Part shown: positions 11,961 to 25,240 of the stretch, one piece after another | Numbering within the stretch: the stretch's first letter is position 1 | Layout of the letters: every line of letters begins with the position of its first letter | Source: Sanderia malayensis | Lineage: Eukaryota; Cnidaria; Scyphozoa; Semaeostomeae; Pelagiidae | NCBI GenBank assembly: GCA_013076295.1 | Contig: RQOL01000792.1 | Span: forward strand, 1-64,000 | Direction: 5' to 3' | Length of the DNA stretch: 64,000 bases | Position numbers and translations under genes: made by a program | The notes under the pieces: model-generated | The model's input: only the letters and a program-made list of their open reading frames with translations | Told to the model about the DNA's origin: nothing | The model's database searches: none

Positions 11961-14900
11961 TAGTTTCAACTGTAATAACGTGAATTCATGTGCAAATAGT
12001 GTGAAGGAATGTTAATATCACTGAAAGCAAGCTAATCCATGTGTATTTCAATTAGTTTCAACTGTAAAAGCGTAGATTAATGTGCAATTAGTGTGAAAGA
12101 ATGTTGTAATCACTGAAAACAAAAAATTGCATGTGTACTTTCCTTAGTTTCAGCTGTAATAACGTAAATTCATGTGCAAATAGTGTGAACGAATGTTAAT
12201 ATCACTGAAAACAAGCAAATGCATGTTTATTTCAATTAGTTTCAACGGTAATAGCGTGTATTCGTGTGCAATTAGTGTGAACAAATGTTAATATCACTCA
12301 AAACAAGAACTTCCATGTGTATTTTACTTAGTTTCAGCCATAATATTGGGATTTCATCTGCCAGTAGTGTGAACGAAAATTGATATCACTGAAAAGAAAA
12401 AAATGCATGTGTATTTTACTTAGTTCCAACTGCAATAACGTGAATTCAAGTGCAGTTAGTGTGAACGAATGTTAATATCACTGAAAACAAACAAATGCGG
12501 GTGTATTTTTCTTAGTTTCAACTGTAATAACGTGAATTCATGTGCAAATAGTGTGAACGAATGTTAATATCACTGAAAGCAAGCTAATCCATGTGTATTT
12601 CAATTAGTTTCAACTGTAAAAGCGTAGATTAATGTGCAATTAGTGTGAAAGAATGTTATAATTACTGAAAACAAGTAATTGCATGTGTATTTTATTTAGT
12701 TTCAGCTGTAATAACGTGAATTCATGTGCAATTAGTGTGAACGAATGTTAATATCACTGAGAACAGGCAAATGCGCGTGTATTTTTCTTAGTTTCAACTG
12801 TAATAACGTGAATTCATGTGCAAATAGTGTGAACGAATGTTAATATCACTGAAAGCAAGCTAATCCATGTGTATTTCAATTAGTTTCAACTGTAAAAGCG
12901 TAGATTAATGTGCAATTAGTGTGAAAGAATGTTATAATTACTGAAAACAAGTAATTGCATGTGTATTTTATTTAGTTTTAGCTGTAATAACGTGAATTCA
13001 TGTGCAATTAGTGTGAACGAATGTTAATATCATTGAAAACAAGCCAATGCATGTGTATTTGACTTAGTTTCAACTACAATAACGTGGATTCATGTGGAAA
13101 TAGTGTGAACGAAGGTAATCTCACTGAAAGCAAGCAAATCCATGTGTATTTCACTGAGTTTCAACTGTAATAACGTGGATTTATGTGCAATTAGTGTGAA
13201 CGAATGTTAATATAACTCAAAACAAATAATTCCATTTCTATTTTAATTAGTTTGCATTGTAATAACGTGAATTCATGTGGAAATAGTGTGAACAAATGTT
13301 AATATCACTGAAAACAAGCAAATGCATGTGTATTTCAATTAGGTTCGGCTGCAAAAACGTGAATTCATATGCAATTAGTGTGAACGAATGATAATATCAC
13401 TGAGAACAAATAATTGCATATGTATTTTATTTAGTTTGCACTGTACTAACGTGAAGTCATGTGCAATTAGTGTGAACGAATGTTAATATCACTGAAAACA
13501 AGCAAATGCATGTGTACTTTAATTAGTTTGCACTGTAATAACGTCAAGTCATGTGCAATTAGTAGGAACGAATGTTGATATCACTGAAAACAAGCAGATT
13601 CATGTGCATTTCACTTAGTTTCAACGGTAATAACGTCAATTCGTGTGCAATTAATGTGAACGAATGTTAATATCACTGAAAGCAAGCTAATCCATGTGTA
13701 TTTCAATTAGTTTCAACTGTAAAAGCGTAGATTAATGTGCAATTAGTGTGAAAGAATTTTATAATCACTGAAAACAAGTAATTGCATGTGTATTTTATTT
13801 AGTTTCAGCTGTAATAACGTGAATTCATGTGCAATTAGTGTGAACGAATGTTAATATCACTGAAAACAGGCAAATGCGCGTGTATTTTTCTTAGTTTCAA
13901 CTGTAATAACGTGAATTCATGTGCAAATAGTGTGAACGAATGTTAATATCACTGAAAGCAAGCTAATCCATGTGTATTTCAATTAGTTTCAACTGTAAAA
14001 GCGTAGATTAATGTGCAATTAGTGTGAAAGAATGTTATAATTACTGAAAACAAGTAATTGCATGTGTATTTTATTTAGTTTCAGCTGTAATAACGTGAAT
14101 TCATGTGCAATTAGTGTGAACGAATGTTAATATCACTGAGAACAAGTAATTGCATGTGTATTTTATTTAGTTTGCACTGTACTAACCTGAAGTAATGTGC
14201 AATTAGTGTCAACGAATGTTAATATCACTGAAAACAAGCCAGTGCATGTGTATTTTATTTAGTTTGCACTGTACTAACGTGATGTCATGTGCAATTAGTG
14301 TCAACGAATGTTAATATCACTGAAAACAAGCCAATGCAAGTGTATTTGACTTAGTTTCAACTACAATTACGTGGATTCATGTGGAAATAGTGTGAACGAA
14401 GGTAATCTCACTGAAAACAAGCAAATCCATGTGTATTTCACTTAGTTTCAACTGTAATAACGTGGATTTATGTGCAATTAGTGTAGACGAATGTTAATAT
14501 CACTGAAAATAAGCATATGCTTGTGTATTTCACTTAGATTCAGCTGTAATAACGTGAATTCATGGGCAATTAGTGTCAACCAATGTTAAAATCACTGAAA
14601 ACAAGCACATGCATATGTATTTCACTTAGTTTCAACTGCAATAACGTGGATTCATGTGCAATTAGCGTGAACGAATGTTAATATCAGTCAAAACAAAAAA
14701 TTGCATGTGTACTTTACTTAGTTTCAGCTGTAATAACGTAAATTCATGTGCAAAATGTGTGAACGAATGTTAATATCACTGAAAACAAGCAAATGCATGT
14801 TTATTTCAATTAGTTTCAACGGTAATAGCGTGGATTCGTGTGCAATTGGTGTGAACGAATGTTAATATCACTCAAAACAAGAACTTCCATGTGTGTTTTA

Positions 14901-16698
14901 CTTAGTTTCAGCCATAATATTGGGATTTCATCTGCCAGTAGTGTGAACGAAAATTGATATCACTGAAAAGAAAAAAATGCATGTGTATTTTACTTAGTTC
15001 CAACTGCAATAACGTGAATTCAAGTGCAGTTAGTAGGAACGAATGTTGATATCACTGAAAACAAGCAGATTCATGTGCATTTCACTTAGTTTCAATGGTA
15101 ATAACGTCAATTCGTGTGCAATTAATGTGAACGAATGTTAATATCACTGAAAGCAAGCTAATCCATGTGTATTTCAATTAGTTTTAACTGTAAAAGCGTA
15201 GATTAATGTGCAATTAGTGTGAAAGAATGTCATAATCACTGAAAACAAGTAATTGCATATGTATCTTATTTAGTTTCAGCTGTAATAACGTGAATTCATG
15301 TGCAAATAGTGTGAACGAATGTTAATATCACTGAAAACAAGCAAATGCAGGTGTATTTCAATTAGTTTCAACTGTAATAGCGTGGATTCGTGTGCAATTA
15401 GTGTGAACGAGTGTTAATATCACTCAAAACAAGAACTTCCATGTGTATTTTACTTAGTTTCAGCCATAATATTGGGATTTCATGTGCCAGTAGTGTGAAC
15501 GAAAATTGATATCACTGAAAAGAAAAAAATACATGTGTATTTTACTTTGTTCCAACTGCAATAACGTGAATTCAAGTGCAGTTAGTGTGAACGAATGTTA
15601 ATATCACTGAAAACAAACAAATGCGCGTGTATTTTTCTTAGTTTCAACTGTAATAACGTGAATTCATGTGCAAATAGTGTGAACGAATGTTAATATCACT
15701 GAAAGCAAGCTAATCCATGTGTATTTCAATTAGTTTCAACTGTAAAAGCGTAGATTAATGTGCAATTAGTGTGAAAGAATGTTATAATCACTGAAAACAA
15801 AAAATTGCATGTGTACTTTACTTAGTTTCAGCTGTAATAACGTAAATTCATGTGCAAATAGTGTGAACGAATGTTAATATCACTGAAAACAAGCAAATGC
15901 ATGTTTATTTCAATTAGTTTCAACGGTAATAGCGTGTATTCGTGTGCAATTAGTGTGAACAAATGTTAATATCACTCAAAACAAGAACTTCCATGTGTAT
16001 TTTACTTAGTTTCAGCCATAATATTGGGATTTCATCTGCCAGTAGTGTGAACGAAAATTGATATCACTGAAAAGAAAAAAATGCATGTGTATTTTACTTA
16101 GTTCCAACTGCAATAACGTGAATTCAAGTGCAGTTAGTGTGAACGAATGTTAATATCACTGAAAACAAACAAATGCGGGTGTATTTTTCTTAGTTTCAAC
16201 TGTAATAACGTGAATTCATGTGCAAATAGTGTGAACGAATGTTAATATCACTGAAAGCAAGCTAATCCATGTGTATTTCAATTAGTTTCAACTGTAAAAG
16301 CGTAGATTAATGTGCAATTAGTGTGAAAGAATGTTATAATTACTGAAAACAAGTAATTGCATGTGTATTTTATTTAGTTTCAGCTGTAATAACGTGAATT
16401 CATGTGCAATTAGTGTGAACGAATGTTAATATCACTGAGAACAGGCAAATGCGCGTGTATTTTTCTTAGTTTCAACTGTAATAACGTGAATTCATGTGCA
16501 AATAGTGTGAACGAATGTTAATATCACTGAAAGCAAGCTAATCCATGTGTATTTCAATTAGTTTCAACTGTAAAAGCGTAGATTAATGTGCAATTAGTGT
16601 GAAAGAATGTTATAATTACTGAAAACAAGTAATTGCATGTGTATTTTATTTAGTTTTAGCTGTAATAACGTGAATTCATGTGCAATTAGTGTGAACGA
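9021..16698 (+). repeat. Large duplicated block, spacing 4.3-3.7 kb
   Basis: 9021-13,020 pairs with 13,342-16,698. The spacing begins at 4321 bp (GGTTCGGCTG at 9021 and 13,342). It becomes 4413 where the second copy has one extra monomer (near 13,430-13,560), then 3678 after the 735-bp duplication that only the first copy carries (D-type monomers at about 12,335 and 16,013; the GAGAACAGGC variant near 12,757 and 16,435). 3678 equals 40 x 92 minus 2, matching two 91-bp monomers. The sequences part near 13,020 and 16,698. Confidence 0.7.
9747..11216 (+). repeat. Tandem duplication, 735 bp (8 monomers)
   Basis: Copies lie at about 9747-10,481 and 10,482-11,216. The rare ATTCTATTTAG variant occurs at 9747 and 10,482, and GCATATGCTTG at 10,100 and 10,835. 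The unit is 8 x 92 minus 1 and contains one 91-bp monomer. The only clear difference I see is GCACATGCATATG (about 10,191) against GCATATGCATATG (about 10,926). The join lies in the shared CCATGTGTATT near 10,474-10,484, where a monomer tail ending AAGAACTTCC is followed by a TATTCTATTTAG head. Without the duplication the same tail leads into TATTTTACTTAG, as at about 11,216. Confidence 0.85.
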
Positions 16699-17880
16699 AT
16701 GTTAATATCACTGAGAACAAGTAATTGCATGTGTATTTTATTTAGTGTGCACTGTACTAACGTGAAGTAATGTGCAATTAGTGTCAACGAATGTTAATAT
16801 CACTGAAAACAAGCCAATGCATGTGTATTTTATTTAGTTTGCACTGTACTAACGTGATGTCATGTGCAATTAGTGTCAACGAATGTTAATATCACTGAAA
16901 ACAAGCCAATGCAAGTGTATTTGACTTAGTTTCAACTACAATTACGTGGATTCATGTGGAAATAGTGTGAACGAAGGTAATCTCACTGAAAACAAGCAAA
17001 TCCATGTGTATTTCACTTAGTTTCAACTGTAATAACGTGGATTTATGTGCAATTAGTGTAGACGAATGTTAATATCACTGAAAATAAGCATATGCTTGTG
17101 TATTTCACTTAGATTCAGCTGTAATAACGTGAATTCATGGGCAATTAGTGTCAACCAATGTTAAAATCACTGAAAACAAGCACATGCATATGTATTTCAC
17201 TTAGTTTCAACTGCAATAACGTGGATTCATGTGCAATTAGCGTGAACGAATGTTAATAACAGTCAAAACAAAAAATTGCATGTGTACTTTACTTAGTTTC
17301 AGCTGTAATAACGTAAATTCATGTGCAAATAGTGTGAACGAATGTTAATATCACTGAAAACAAGCAAATGCATGTTTATTTCAATTAGTTTCAACGGCAA
17401 TAGCGTGGATTCGTGTGCAATTAGTGTGAACGAATGTTAATATCACTCAAAACAAGAACTTCCATGTGTATTTTACTTAGTTTCAGCCATAATATTGGGA
17501 TTTCATCTGCCAGTAGTGTGAACGAAAATTGATATCACTGAAAAGAAAAAATGCATGTGTATTTTACTTAGTTCCAACTGCGATAACGTGAATTCAAGTG
17601 CAGTTAGTAGGAACGAATGTTGATATCACTGAAAACAAGCAGATTCATGTGCATTTCACTTAGTTTCAATGGTAATAACGTCAATTCGTGTGCAATTAAT
17701 GTGAACGAATGTTAATATCACTGAAAGCAAGCTAATCCATGTGTATTTCAATTAGTTTCAACTGTAAAAGCGTAGATTAATGTGCAATTAGTGTGAAAGA
17801 ATGTTATAATCACTGAAAACAAGTAATTGCATATGTATTTTATTTAGTTTCAGCTGTAATAACGTGAATTCATGTGCAAT
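14150..17880 (+). repeat. Duplicated block, spacing 2575 bp (28 monomers)
   Basis: Segments at about 14,220-15,300 and 16,795-17,875 share monomer order. GCATATGCTTG occurs at 14,513 and 17,088, 2575 bp apart, which is 28 x 92 minus 1. The order starts with a CTGTACTAACGTGATGTC monomer and goes through the 91-bp monomer, the GCATATGC monomer and the ATGGGCAATTAG monomer. The paired blocks are similar but not identical, with single-base changes. Confidence 0.65.
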
Positions 17881-17957
17881 TAGTGTGAACGAATGTTAAT
17901 ATCACTGAAAACAGGCAAATGCATGTGTATTTCACTTAGTTTCAACTGTAATAACGT

Positions 17958-17996
17958 GACGTGCATTTAATAACATGCATTTACATGTAATAACGT
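17958..17996 (+). repeat. 39-bp insertion inside a monomer (copy 1)
   Basis: After CAACTGTAATAACGT (ending 17,957) there are 39 extra bases before the monomer resumes with TAATTCATGTGC. The insert contains GTGCATTTAATAACATG and then CATTTACATGTAATAACGT. It ends with TAATAACGT, the same bases that precede it, as a slipped or partial half-monomer duplication would. It includes the inverted repeat ACATG-CATTTA-CATGT. One other copy occurs, at 62,786-62,824. Confidence 0.85.
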
Positions 17997-20451
17997 TAAT
18001 TCATGTGCAAACAGTGTAAACGAATGTTAATATCACTATAAATAAGCAAATGCATGTGTGTTTCAATTAGTTTCGGCTGCAAAAACGTGAATTCATATGC
18101 AATTAGTGTGAACGAATGTTAATATCACTGGGAACAAGTAATTGCATGTGTATTTTATTTAGTTTGCACTGTACTAACGTGATGTCATGTGCAATTATTG
18201 TCAATGAATGTTAATATCACTGAAAACAAGCCAATGCATGTGTATTTGACTTAATTTGAACTACAATAACGTGGATTCATATGGAAATAGTGTGAACGAA
18301 GGTAATCTCACTGAAAACAAGCAAATCCATGTGTATTTCACTTAGTTTCAACTGTAATAACGTGGATTTATGTGCAATTAGTGTAGACGAATGTTAATAT
18401 CACTGAAAACAAGCATATGCTTGTGTATTTCACTTAGATTCAGCTGTAATAACGTGAATTCATGGGCAATTAGTGTCAACCAATGTTAATATCACTGAAA
18501 ACAAGCACATGCATGTGTATTTCACTTAGTTTCAACTGCAATAACGTGGATTCATGTGCAATTAGCGTGAACGAATGTTAATATGACTCAAAACAAAAAA
18601 TTGCATTTGTACTTTACTTAGTTTCAGCTGTAATAACGTTAATTCATGTGCAAATAGTGTGAACGAATGTTAATATCACTGAAAACAAGCAAATGCATGT
18701 TTTTTTCAATTAGTTTCAACGGTAATAGCGTGGATTCGTGTGCAATTAGTGTGAAAGAATGTTAATATCACTCAAAACAAGAACTTCCATGTGTATTTTA
18801 CTTAGTTTCAGCCATAATATTCTGATTTCATCTGCCAGTAGTGTGAACGAAAATTGATATCACTGAAAAGAAAAAAATGCATGTGTATTTTACTTAGTTC
18901 CAACTGCAATAACGTGTATTCAAGTGCAGTTAGTGTGAACGAATGTTAATATCACTGAAAACAAACAAATGCGCGTGAATTTTCTTAGTTTCAACTGTAA
19001 TAACGTGAATTCATGTGCAAATAGTGTGAACGAATGTTAATATCACTGAAAGCAAGCTAATCCATGTGTATTTCAATTAGTTTCAACTGTAAAAGCGTAG
19101 ATTAATGTGCAATTAGTGTGAAAGAATGTTATAATCACTGAAAACAAGTAATTGCATGTGTATTTTTTTAGTTTCAGCTGTAATAACGTGAATTCATGTG
19201 CAATTAGTGTGAACGAATGTTAATATGACTGAAAACCGGCAAATGCATGTGTATTTCACTTAGTTTCAACTGTGATAACGTGGATTTATGTGCAATTAGT
19301 CTGAACGAATGTTAATATAACTCAAAACAAATAATTCCATGTGTATTTTAATTAGTTTGCATTGTAATAACGTGAATTCATGAGGAAATAGTGTGAATAA
19401 ATGTTAATATCACTGAAAACAAGCAAATGCATGTGTATTTCACTCAGTTTCAACTGTAATAACGTTAATTCATGTGCAAATAGTGTAAACGAATGTTAAT
19501 ATCACTGAAAATAAGCAAATGCACGTGTATTTCAATTAGTTTCGGCTGCAAAAACGTGAATTCATATGCAATTGGCATGAACGAATGCTAATATCACTCC
19601 AAACAAGTAATTGCATGTGTACTTTACTTAGCTTCGGCTGTAATAACGTTAATTCATGTGCAAATAGTGTGAACGAATGTTAATATCACTGAAAACAAGC
19701 AAATGCATGTGTATTTGACTTAATTTCAACTACAATAACGTGGATTCGTGTGGAAATAGTGTGAACGAAGGTAATCTCACTGAAAACAAGCAAATCCATG
19801 TGCATTTCACTTAGTTTCAACTGTAATAACGTTAATTCATGTGCAAATAGTGTGAACGAATGTTAATATCACTGAAAACAAGCAAATGCATGTTTATTTC
19901 AATTAGTTTCAACGGTAATAGCGTGGATTCGTGTGCAATTAGTGTGAACGCATGTTAATATCACTCAAAACAAGAACTTCCATGTGTATTTTACTTAGTT
20001 TCAGCCATAATATTGGGATTTCATCTGCCAGTAGTGTGAACGAAAATTGATATCACTGAAAAGAAAAAAATGCATGTGTATTTTACTTAGTTCCAACTGC
20101 AATAACGTGAATTCAAGTGCAGTTGGTAGGAACGAATGTTGATATCACTGAAAACAAGCAGATTCATGTGCATTTCACTTAGTTTCAATGGTAATAACGT
20201 CAATTCGTGTGCAATTAATGTGAACGAATGTTAATATCACTGAAAGCAAGCTAATCCATGTGTATTTCAATTAGTTTCAACTGTAAAAGCGTAGATTAAT
20301 GTGCAATTAGTGTGAAAGAATGTTATAATCACTGAAAACAAGTAATTGCATATGTATTTTATTTAGTTTCAGCTGTAATAACGTGAATTCATGTGCAAAT
20401 AGTGTGAACGAATGTTAATATCCCTGAAAACAAGCAAATGCATGTGTATTT

Positions 20452-20551
20452 NNNNNNNNNNNNNNNNNNNNNNNNNNNNNNNNNNNNNNNNNNNNNNNNN
20501 NNNNNNNNNNNNNNNNNNNNNNNNNNNNNNNNNNNNNNNNNNNNNNNNNNN
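20452..20551. other. Assembly gap, exactly 100 N
   Basis: A run of exactly 100 N, the usual placeholder for a gap of unknown size. The left flank ends GCATGTGTATTT and the right flank begins CAATTAGTTTCAACTG. The CATG landmarks either side are at 20,441 and 20,633, a distance of 192, which is 100 N plus exactly one 92-bp period. With the Ns removed, the flanks form a normal monomer boundary of a kind seen intact near 15,340-15,370. Either nothing is missing or a whole number of monomers is missing. Confidence 0.98.
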
Positions 20552-22009
20552 CAATTAGTTTCAACTGTAATAGCGTGGATTCGTGTGCAATTAGTGTGAA
20601 CGAATGTTAATATCACTCAAAACAAGAACTTCCATGTGTATTTTACTTAGTTTCAACTGTAATAACGTGGATTTATGTGCAATTAGTGTAGACGAATGTT
20701 AATATCACTGAAAACAAGCATATGCTTGTGTATTTTACTTAGATTCAGCTGTAATAACGTGAATTCATGGGCAATTAGTGTCAACCAATGTTAATATCAC
20801 TGAAAACAAGCACATGCATGTGTATTTCACTTAGTTTCAACTGCAATAGCGTGGATTCATGTGCAATTAGCGTGAACGAATGTTAATATGACTCAAAACA
20901 AAAAATTGCATTTGTACTTTACTTAGTTTCAGCTGTAATAACGTTAATTCATGTGCAAATAGTGTGAACGAATGTTAAAATCACTGAAAACAAGCAAATG
21001 CATGTGTATTTCAATTAGTTTCAACTGTAATAGCGTGGATTCGTGTGCAATTAGTGTGAACGAATGTTAATATCACTCAAAACAAGAACTTCCATGTGTA
21101 GTTTACTTAGTTTCAGCCATAATATTGGGATTTCATGTGCCAGTAGTGTGAACGAAAATTGATATCACTGAAAAGAAAAAAATACATGTGTATTTTACTT
21201 AGTTCCAACTGCAATAACGTGAATTCAAGTGCAGTTAGTGTGAACGAATGTTAATATCACTGAAAACAAACAAATGCGCGTGTATTTTTCTTAGTTTCAA
21301 CTGTAATAACGTGAATTCATGTGCAAATAGTGTGAACGAATGTTAATATCACTGAAAGCAAGCTAATCCATGTGTATTTCAATTAGTTTCAACTGTAAAA
21401 GCGTAGATTAATGTGCAATTAGTGTGAAGGAATGTTATAATCACTGAAAACAAAAAATTGCATGTGTACTTTACTTAGTTTCAGCTGTAATAACGTAAAT
21501 TCATGTGCAAATAGTGTGAACGAATGTTAATATCACTGAAAACAAGCAAATCCATGTTTATTTCAATTAGTTTCAACGGTAAAAGCGTGGATTCGTGTGC
21601 AATTAGTGTGAACGAATGTTAATATCACTCAAAACAAGAACTTCCATGTGTATTTTTTTTAGTTTCAGCCATAATATTGGGATTTCATCTGCCAGTAGTG
21701 TGAACGAAAATTGATATCACTGAAAAGAAAAAAATGCATGTGTATTTTACTTAGTTCCAACTGCAATAACGTGAATTCAAGTGCAGTTAGTGTGAACGAA
21801 CGTTAATATCACTGAAAACAAACAAATGTGGTGTATTTTTCTTAGTTTCAACTGTAATAACGTGAATTCATGTGCAAATAGTGTGAACGAACGTTAATAT
21901 CACTGAAAGCAAGCTAATCCATGTGTATTTCAATTAGTTTCAACTGTAAAAGCGTAGATTAATGTGCAATTAGTGTGAAAGAATGTTATAATCACTGAAA
22001 ACAGGCAAA

Positions 22010-22995
22010 TGCATGTGTATTTCACTTAGTTTCAACTGTAATAACGTGGATTTATGTGCAATTAGTCTGAACGAATGTTAATATAACTCAAAACAAATAA
22101 TTCCATGTGTATTTTAATTAGTTTGCATTGTAATAACGTGAATTCATGTGGAAATAGTGTGAATAAATGTTAATATCACTGAAAACAAGCAAATGCATGT
22201 GTATTTCACTTAGTTTCAACTGTAATAACGTTAATTCATGTGCAAATAGTGTAAACGAATGTTAATATCACTGAAAATAAGCAAATGCACGTGTATTTCA
22301 ATTAGTTTCGGCTGCAAAAACGTGAATTCATATGCAATTAGCGTGAACGAATGCTAATATCACTCCAAACAAGTAATTGCATGTGTACTTTACTTAGTTT
22401 CGGCTGTAATAACGTTAATTCATGTGCAAATAGTGTGAACGAATGTTAATATCACTGAAAACAAGCAAATGCATGTGTATTTCAATTAGTTTCAACTGTA
22501 ATAGCGTGGATTCGTGTGCAATAAGTGTGAACGAATATTAATATCACTCAAAACAAGAACTTCCATGTGTATTTTACTTAGTTTGCACTGTATTAACGTG
22601 AAGTCATGTGCAATTAGTGTCAACGAATGTTAATATCACTAAAAACAAGCCACGGCATGTGTATTTGCCTTAATTTCAACTACAATAACGTGGATTCGTG
22701 TGGAAATAGTGTGAACGAAGGTAATCTCACTGAAAAGAAGCAAATCCATGTGCATTTCACTTAGTTTCAACTGTAATAACGTTAATTCATGTGCAAATAG
22801 TGTAAACGAATGTTAATATCACTGAAAATAAGCAAATGCAAGTGTGTTTCAATTAGTTTCGGCTGCAAAAACGTGAATTCATATGCAATTAGTGTGAACG
22901 AATGTAAATATCACTGAGAACAAGTAATTGCATGTGTCTTTTATTTAGTTTGCACTGTACTAACGTGATGTCATGTGCAATTAGTGTCAACGAAT
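22010..22995 (+). repeat. Segment duplicated at 27.6-28.6 kb (spacing 5606 bp)
   Basis: Monomer order from about 22,010 to 22,995 recurs at about 27,616-28,600. Shared rare variants include the GTCTGAACG monomer, GCACGTGTATTTC, the GAATGCTAATATCACTCC monomer (22,353 and 27,959) and the CAATAAGTGTGAACGAATA monomer. The same series appears again in blocks A, B and C (39,207, 41,138, 51,330, 58,312), so this is an old, widely copied module of about 1 kb. Confidence 0.7.
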
Positions 22996-23599
22996 GTTAA
23001 TATCACTGAAAACAAGCCAATGCATGTGTATTTGACTTAATTTCAACTACAATGACGTGCATTGATATGGAAATAGTGTGAACGAAGGTAATCTCATTGA
23101 AAACAAGCAAATCCATCTGTATTTCACTTAGTTTCAACTGTAATATCGTGGATTTATGTGCAATTAGTGTAGACGAATGTTAATATCACTGAAAACAAGC
23201 ATATGCTTGTGTATTTCACTTAGATTCAGCTGTAATAACGTGAATCCATGGGCAATTAGTGTCAACCAATTTTAATATCACTGAAAACAAGCAAATGCAT
23301 GTGTATTTCACTTAGTTTCAACTGCAATAACGTGGATTCATGTGCAATTAGCGTGAACGAATGTTAATATGACTCAAAACAAAAAATTGCATGTGTACTT
23401 TACTTAGTTTCAGCTGTAATAACGTTAATTCGTGTGCAAATAGTGTGAACAAATGTTAATATCACTGAAAACAAGCAAATGCATGTGTATTTTATTTAGT
23501 TTGCACTGTACTAACGTGAAGGCATGTGCAATTAGTGTCAACGAATGTTAATATCACTGAAAACAAGCCAATCCATGTGTATTTTACTTAGTTTCAGCC

Positions 23600-24800
23600 A
23601 TAATATTGGGATTTGATGTGCCAGTAGTGTGAACGAAAATTGATATCACTGAAAAGAAAAAAATGCATGTGTATTTTACTTAGTTCCAACTGCAATAACG
23701 TGAATTCAAGTGCAGTTAGTGTGAACGAATGTTAATATCACTGAAAACAGGCAAATGCATGTGTATTTCACTTAGTTTCAACTGTAATAACGTGGATTTA
23801 TGTGCAATTAGTGTGAACAAATGTTAATATAACTCAAAACAAGCACATGCATGTGTGTTTCACTTAGTTTCAACTGCAATAACGTGGATTCATGTGCAAT
23901 TAGCGTGAACGAATGTTAATATCACTCAAAACAAAAAATTGCATGGGTACTTTACTTAGTTTCAGCTGTAATAACGTAAATTCATGTGCAAATAGTGTGA
24001 ACGAATGTTAATATCACTGAAAACAAGCAAATGCATGTTTATTTCCATTAGTTTCAACTGTAATAGCGTGGATTCGGGTGCAATTAGTGTGAACGAATGT
24101 TAATATCACTCAAAACAAGAACTTCCATGTGTATTTTACTTAGTTTCAGCCATAATATTGGGGTTTCATCTGCCAGTAGTGTGAACGAAAATTGATATCA
24201 CTGAAAAGAAAAAAATGCATGTGTATTTTACTTAGTTCCAACTGCAATAACGTGAATTCAAGTGCAGTTAGTGTGAACGAATGTTAATATCACTGAAAAC
24301 AGGCAAATGCATGTGTATTTCACTTAGTTTCAACTGTAATAACGTGGATTTATGTGCAATTAGTGTGAACAAATGTTAATATAACTCAAACAAGCACATG
24401 CATGTGTGTTTCACTTAGTTTCAACTGCAATAACGTGGATTCATGTGCAATTAGCGTGAACGAATGTTAATATCACTCAAAACAAAAAATTGCATGGGTA
24501 CTTTACTTAGTTTCAGCTGTAATAACGTAAATTCATGTGCAAATAGTGTGAACGAATGTTAATATCACTGAAAACAAGCAAATGCATGTTTATTTCCATT
24601 AGTTTCAACTGTAATAGCGTGGATTCGGGTGCAATTAGTGTGAACGAATGTTAATATCACTCAAAACAAGAACTTCCATGTGTATTTTACTTAGTTTCAG
24701 CCATAATATTGGGGTTTCATCTGCCAGTAGTGTGAACGAAAATTGATATCACTGAAAAGAAAAAAATGCATGTGTATTTTACTTAGTTCCAACTGCAATA
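23600..24800 (+). repeat. Tandem duplication, 551 bp (6 monomers)
   Basis: The private variant GGGTTTCATC inside a D-type monomer occurs at 24,161 and 24,712, 551 bp apart, and nowhere else that I saw. The flanking monomers match too: GTGTGTTTCACTTAG, GCATGGGTACTTTAC, TTTATTTCCATTAG and GATTCGGGTGC. The spacing is 6 x 92 minus 1, because copy 2 reads AACTCAAACAAG (near 24,383) where copy 1 reads AACTCAAAACAAG. Copies are otherwise almost identical by eye, a mark of a very recent event or an assembly duplication. Confidence 0.85.
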
Positions 24801-25240
24801 ACGTGAATTAAAGTGCAGTTAGTGTGAACGAATGTTAATATCACTGAAAACAAACAAATGCGCGTGTATTTTTCTTAGTTTCAACTGTAATAACGTGAAT
24901 TCATGTGCAAATAGTGTGAACGAATGTTAATATCACTGAAAGCAAGCTAATCCATGTGTATTTCAATTAGTTTCAACTGTGAAAGCGTAGATTAATGTGC
25001 AATTAGTGTTAAGGAATGTTATAATCACTGAAAACAAGTAATTGCATGTGTATTTCACTTAGTTTCAGCTGTAATAACGTGAATTCATGTGCAATTAGTG
25101 TGAACGAATGTTAATATCACTGAAAACAGGCAAATGCATGTGTATTTCACTTAGTTTCAACTGTAATAACGTGGATTTATGTGCAATTAGTGTGAACAAA
25201 TGTGAATATAACTCAAAACAAATCATTCCATGTGTATTTT
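24400..25240 (+). repeat. Segment duplicated at 28.7-29.55 kb (spacing 4320 bp)
   Basis: A variant with GTGTTAAGGAATG lies at 25,007 and 29,327, 4320 bp apart. Around both are the same neighbours: GCATGGGTACTTTAC, TTTATTTCCATTAG, a D-type monomer, GAATTAAAGTGCAG and GTGAAAGCGTAG. The GTTAAGGAATG module also occurs near 31,770, 32,581, 35,155, 43,248, 44,248, 47,283, 53,432 and 60,415, and is typical of the right-hand part of the window. Confidence 0.65.

Noticed and set aside
17958..17996. The 39-bp insertion as a transposon or attachment-site footprint
   Set aside because: It has no terminal inverted repeats matching a known element, and its content resembles satellite half-monomer words (GCATTTAATAAC, TAATAACGT), so slippage is simpler.
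20369..20616. Two overlapping minus-strand reading frames of 61 and 75 codons
   Set aside because: Both run through the 100-N gap, which supplies undefined codons and hides the stops that each monomer carries. The readable parts are translated satellite.
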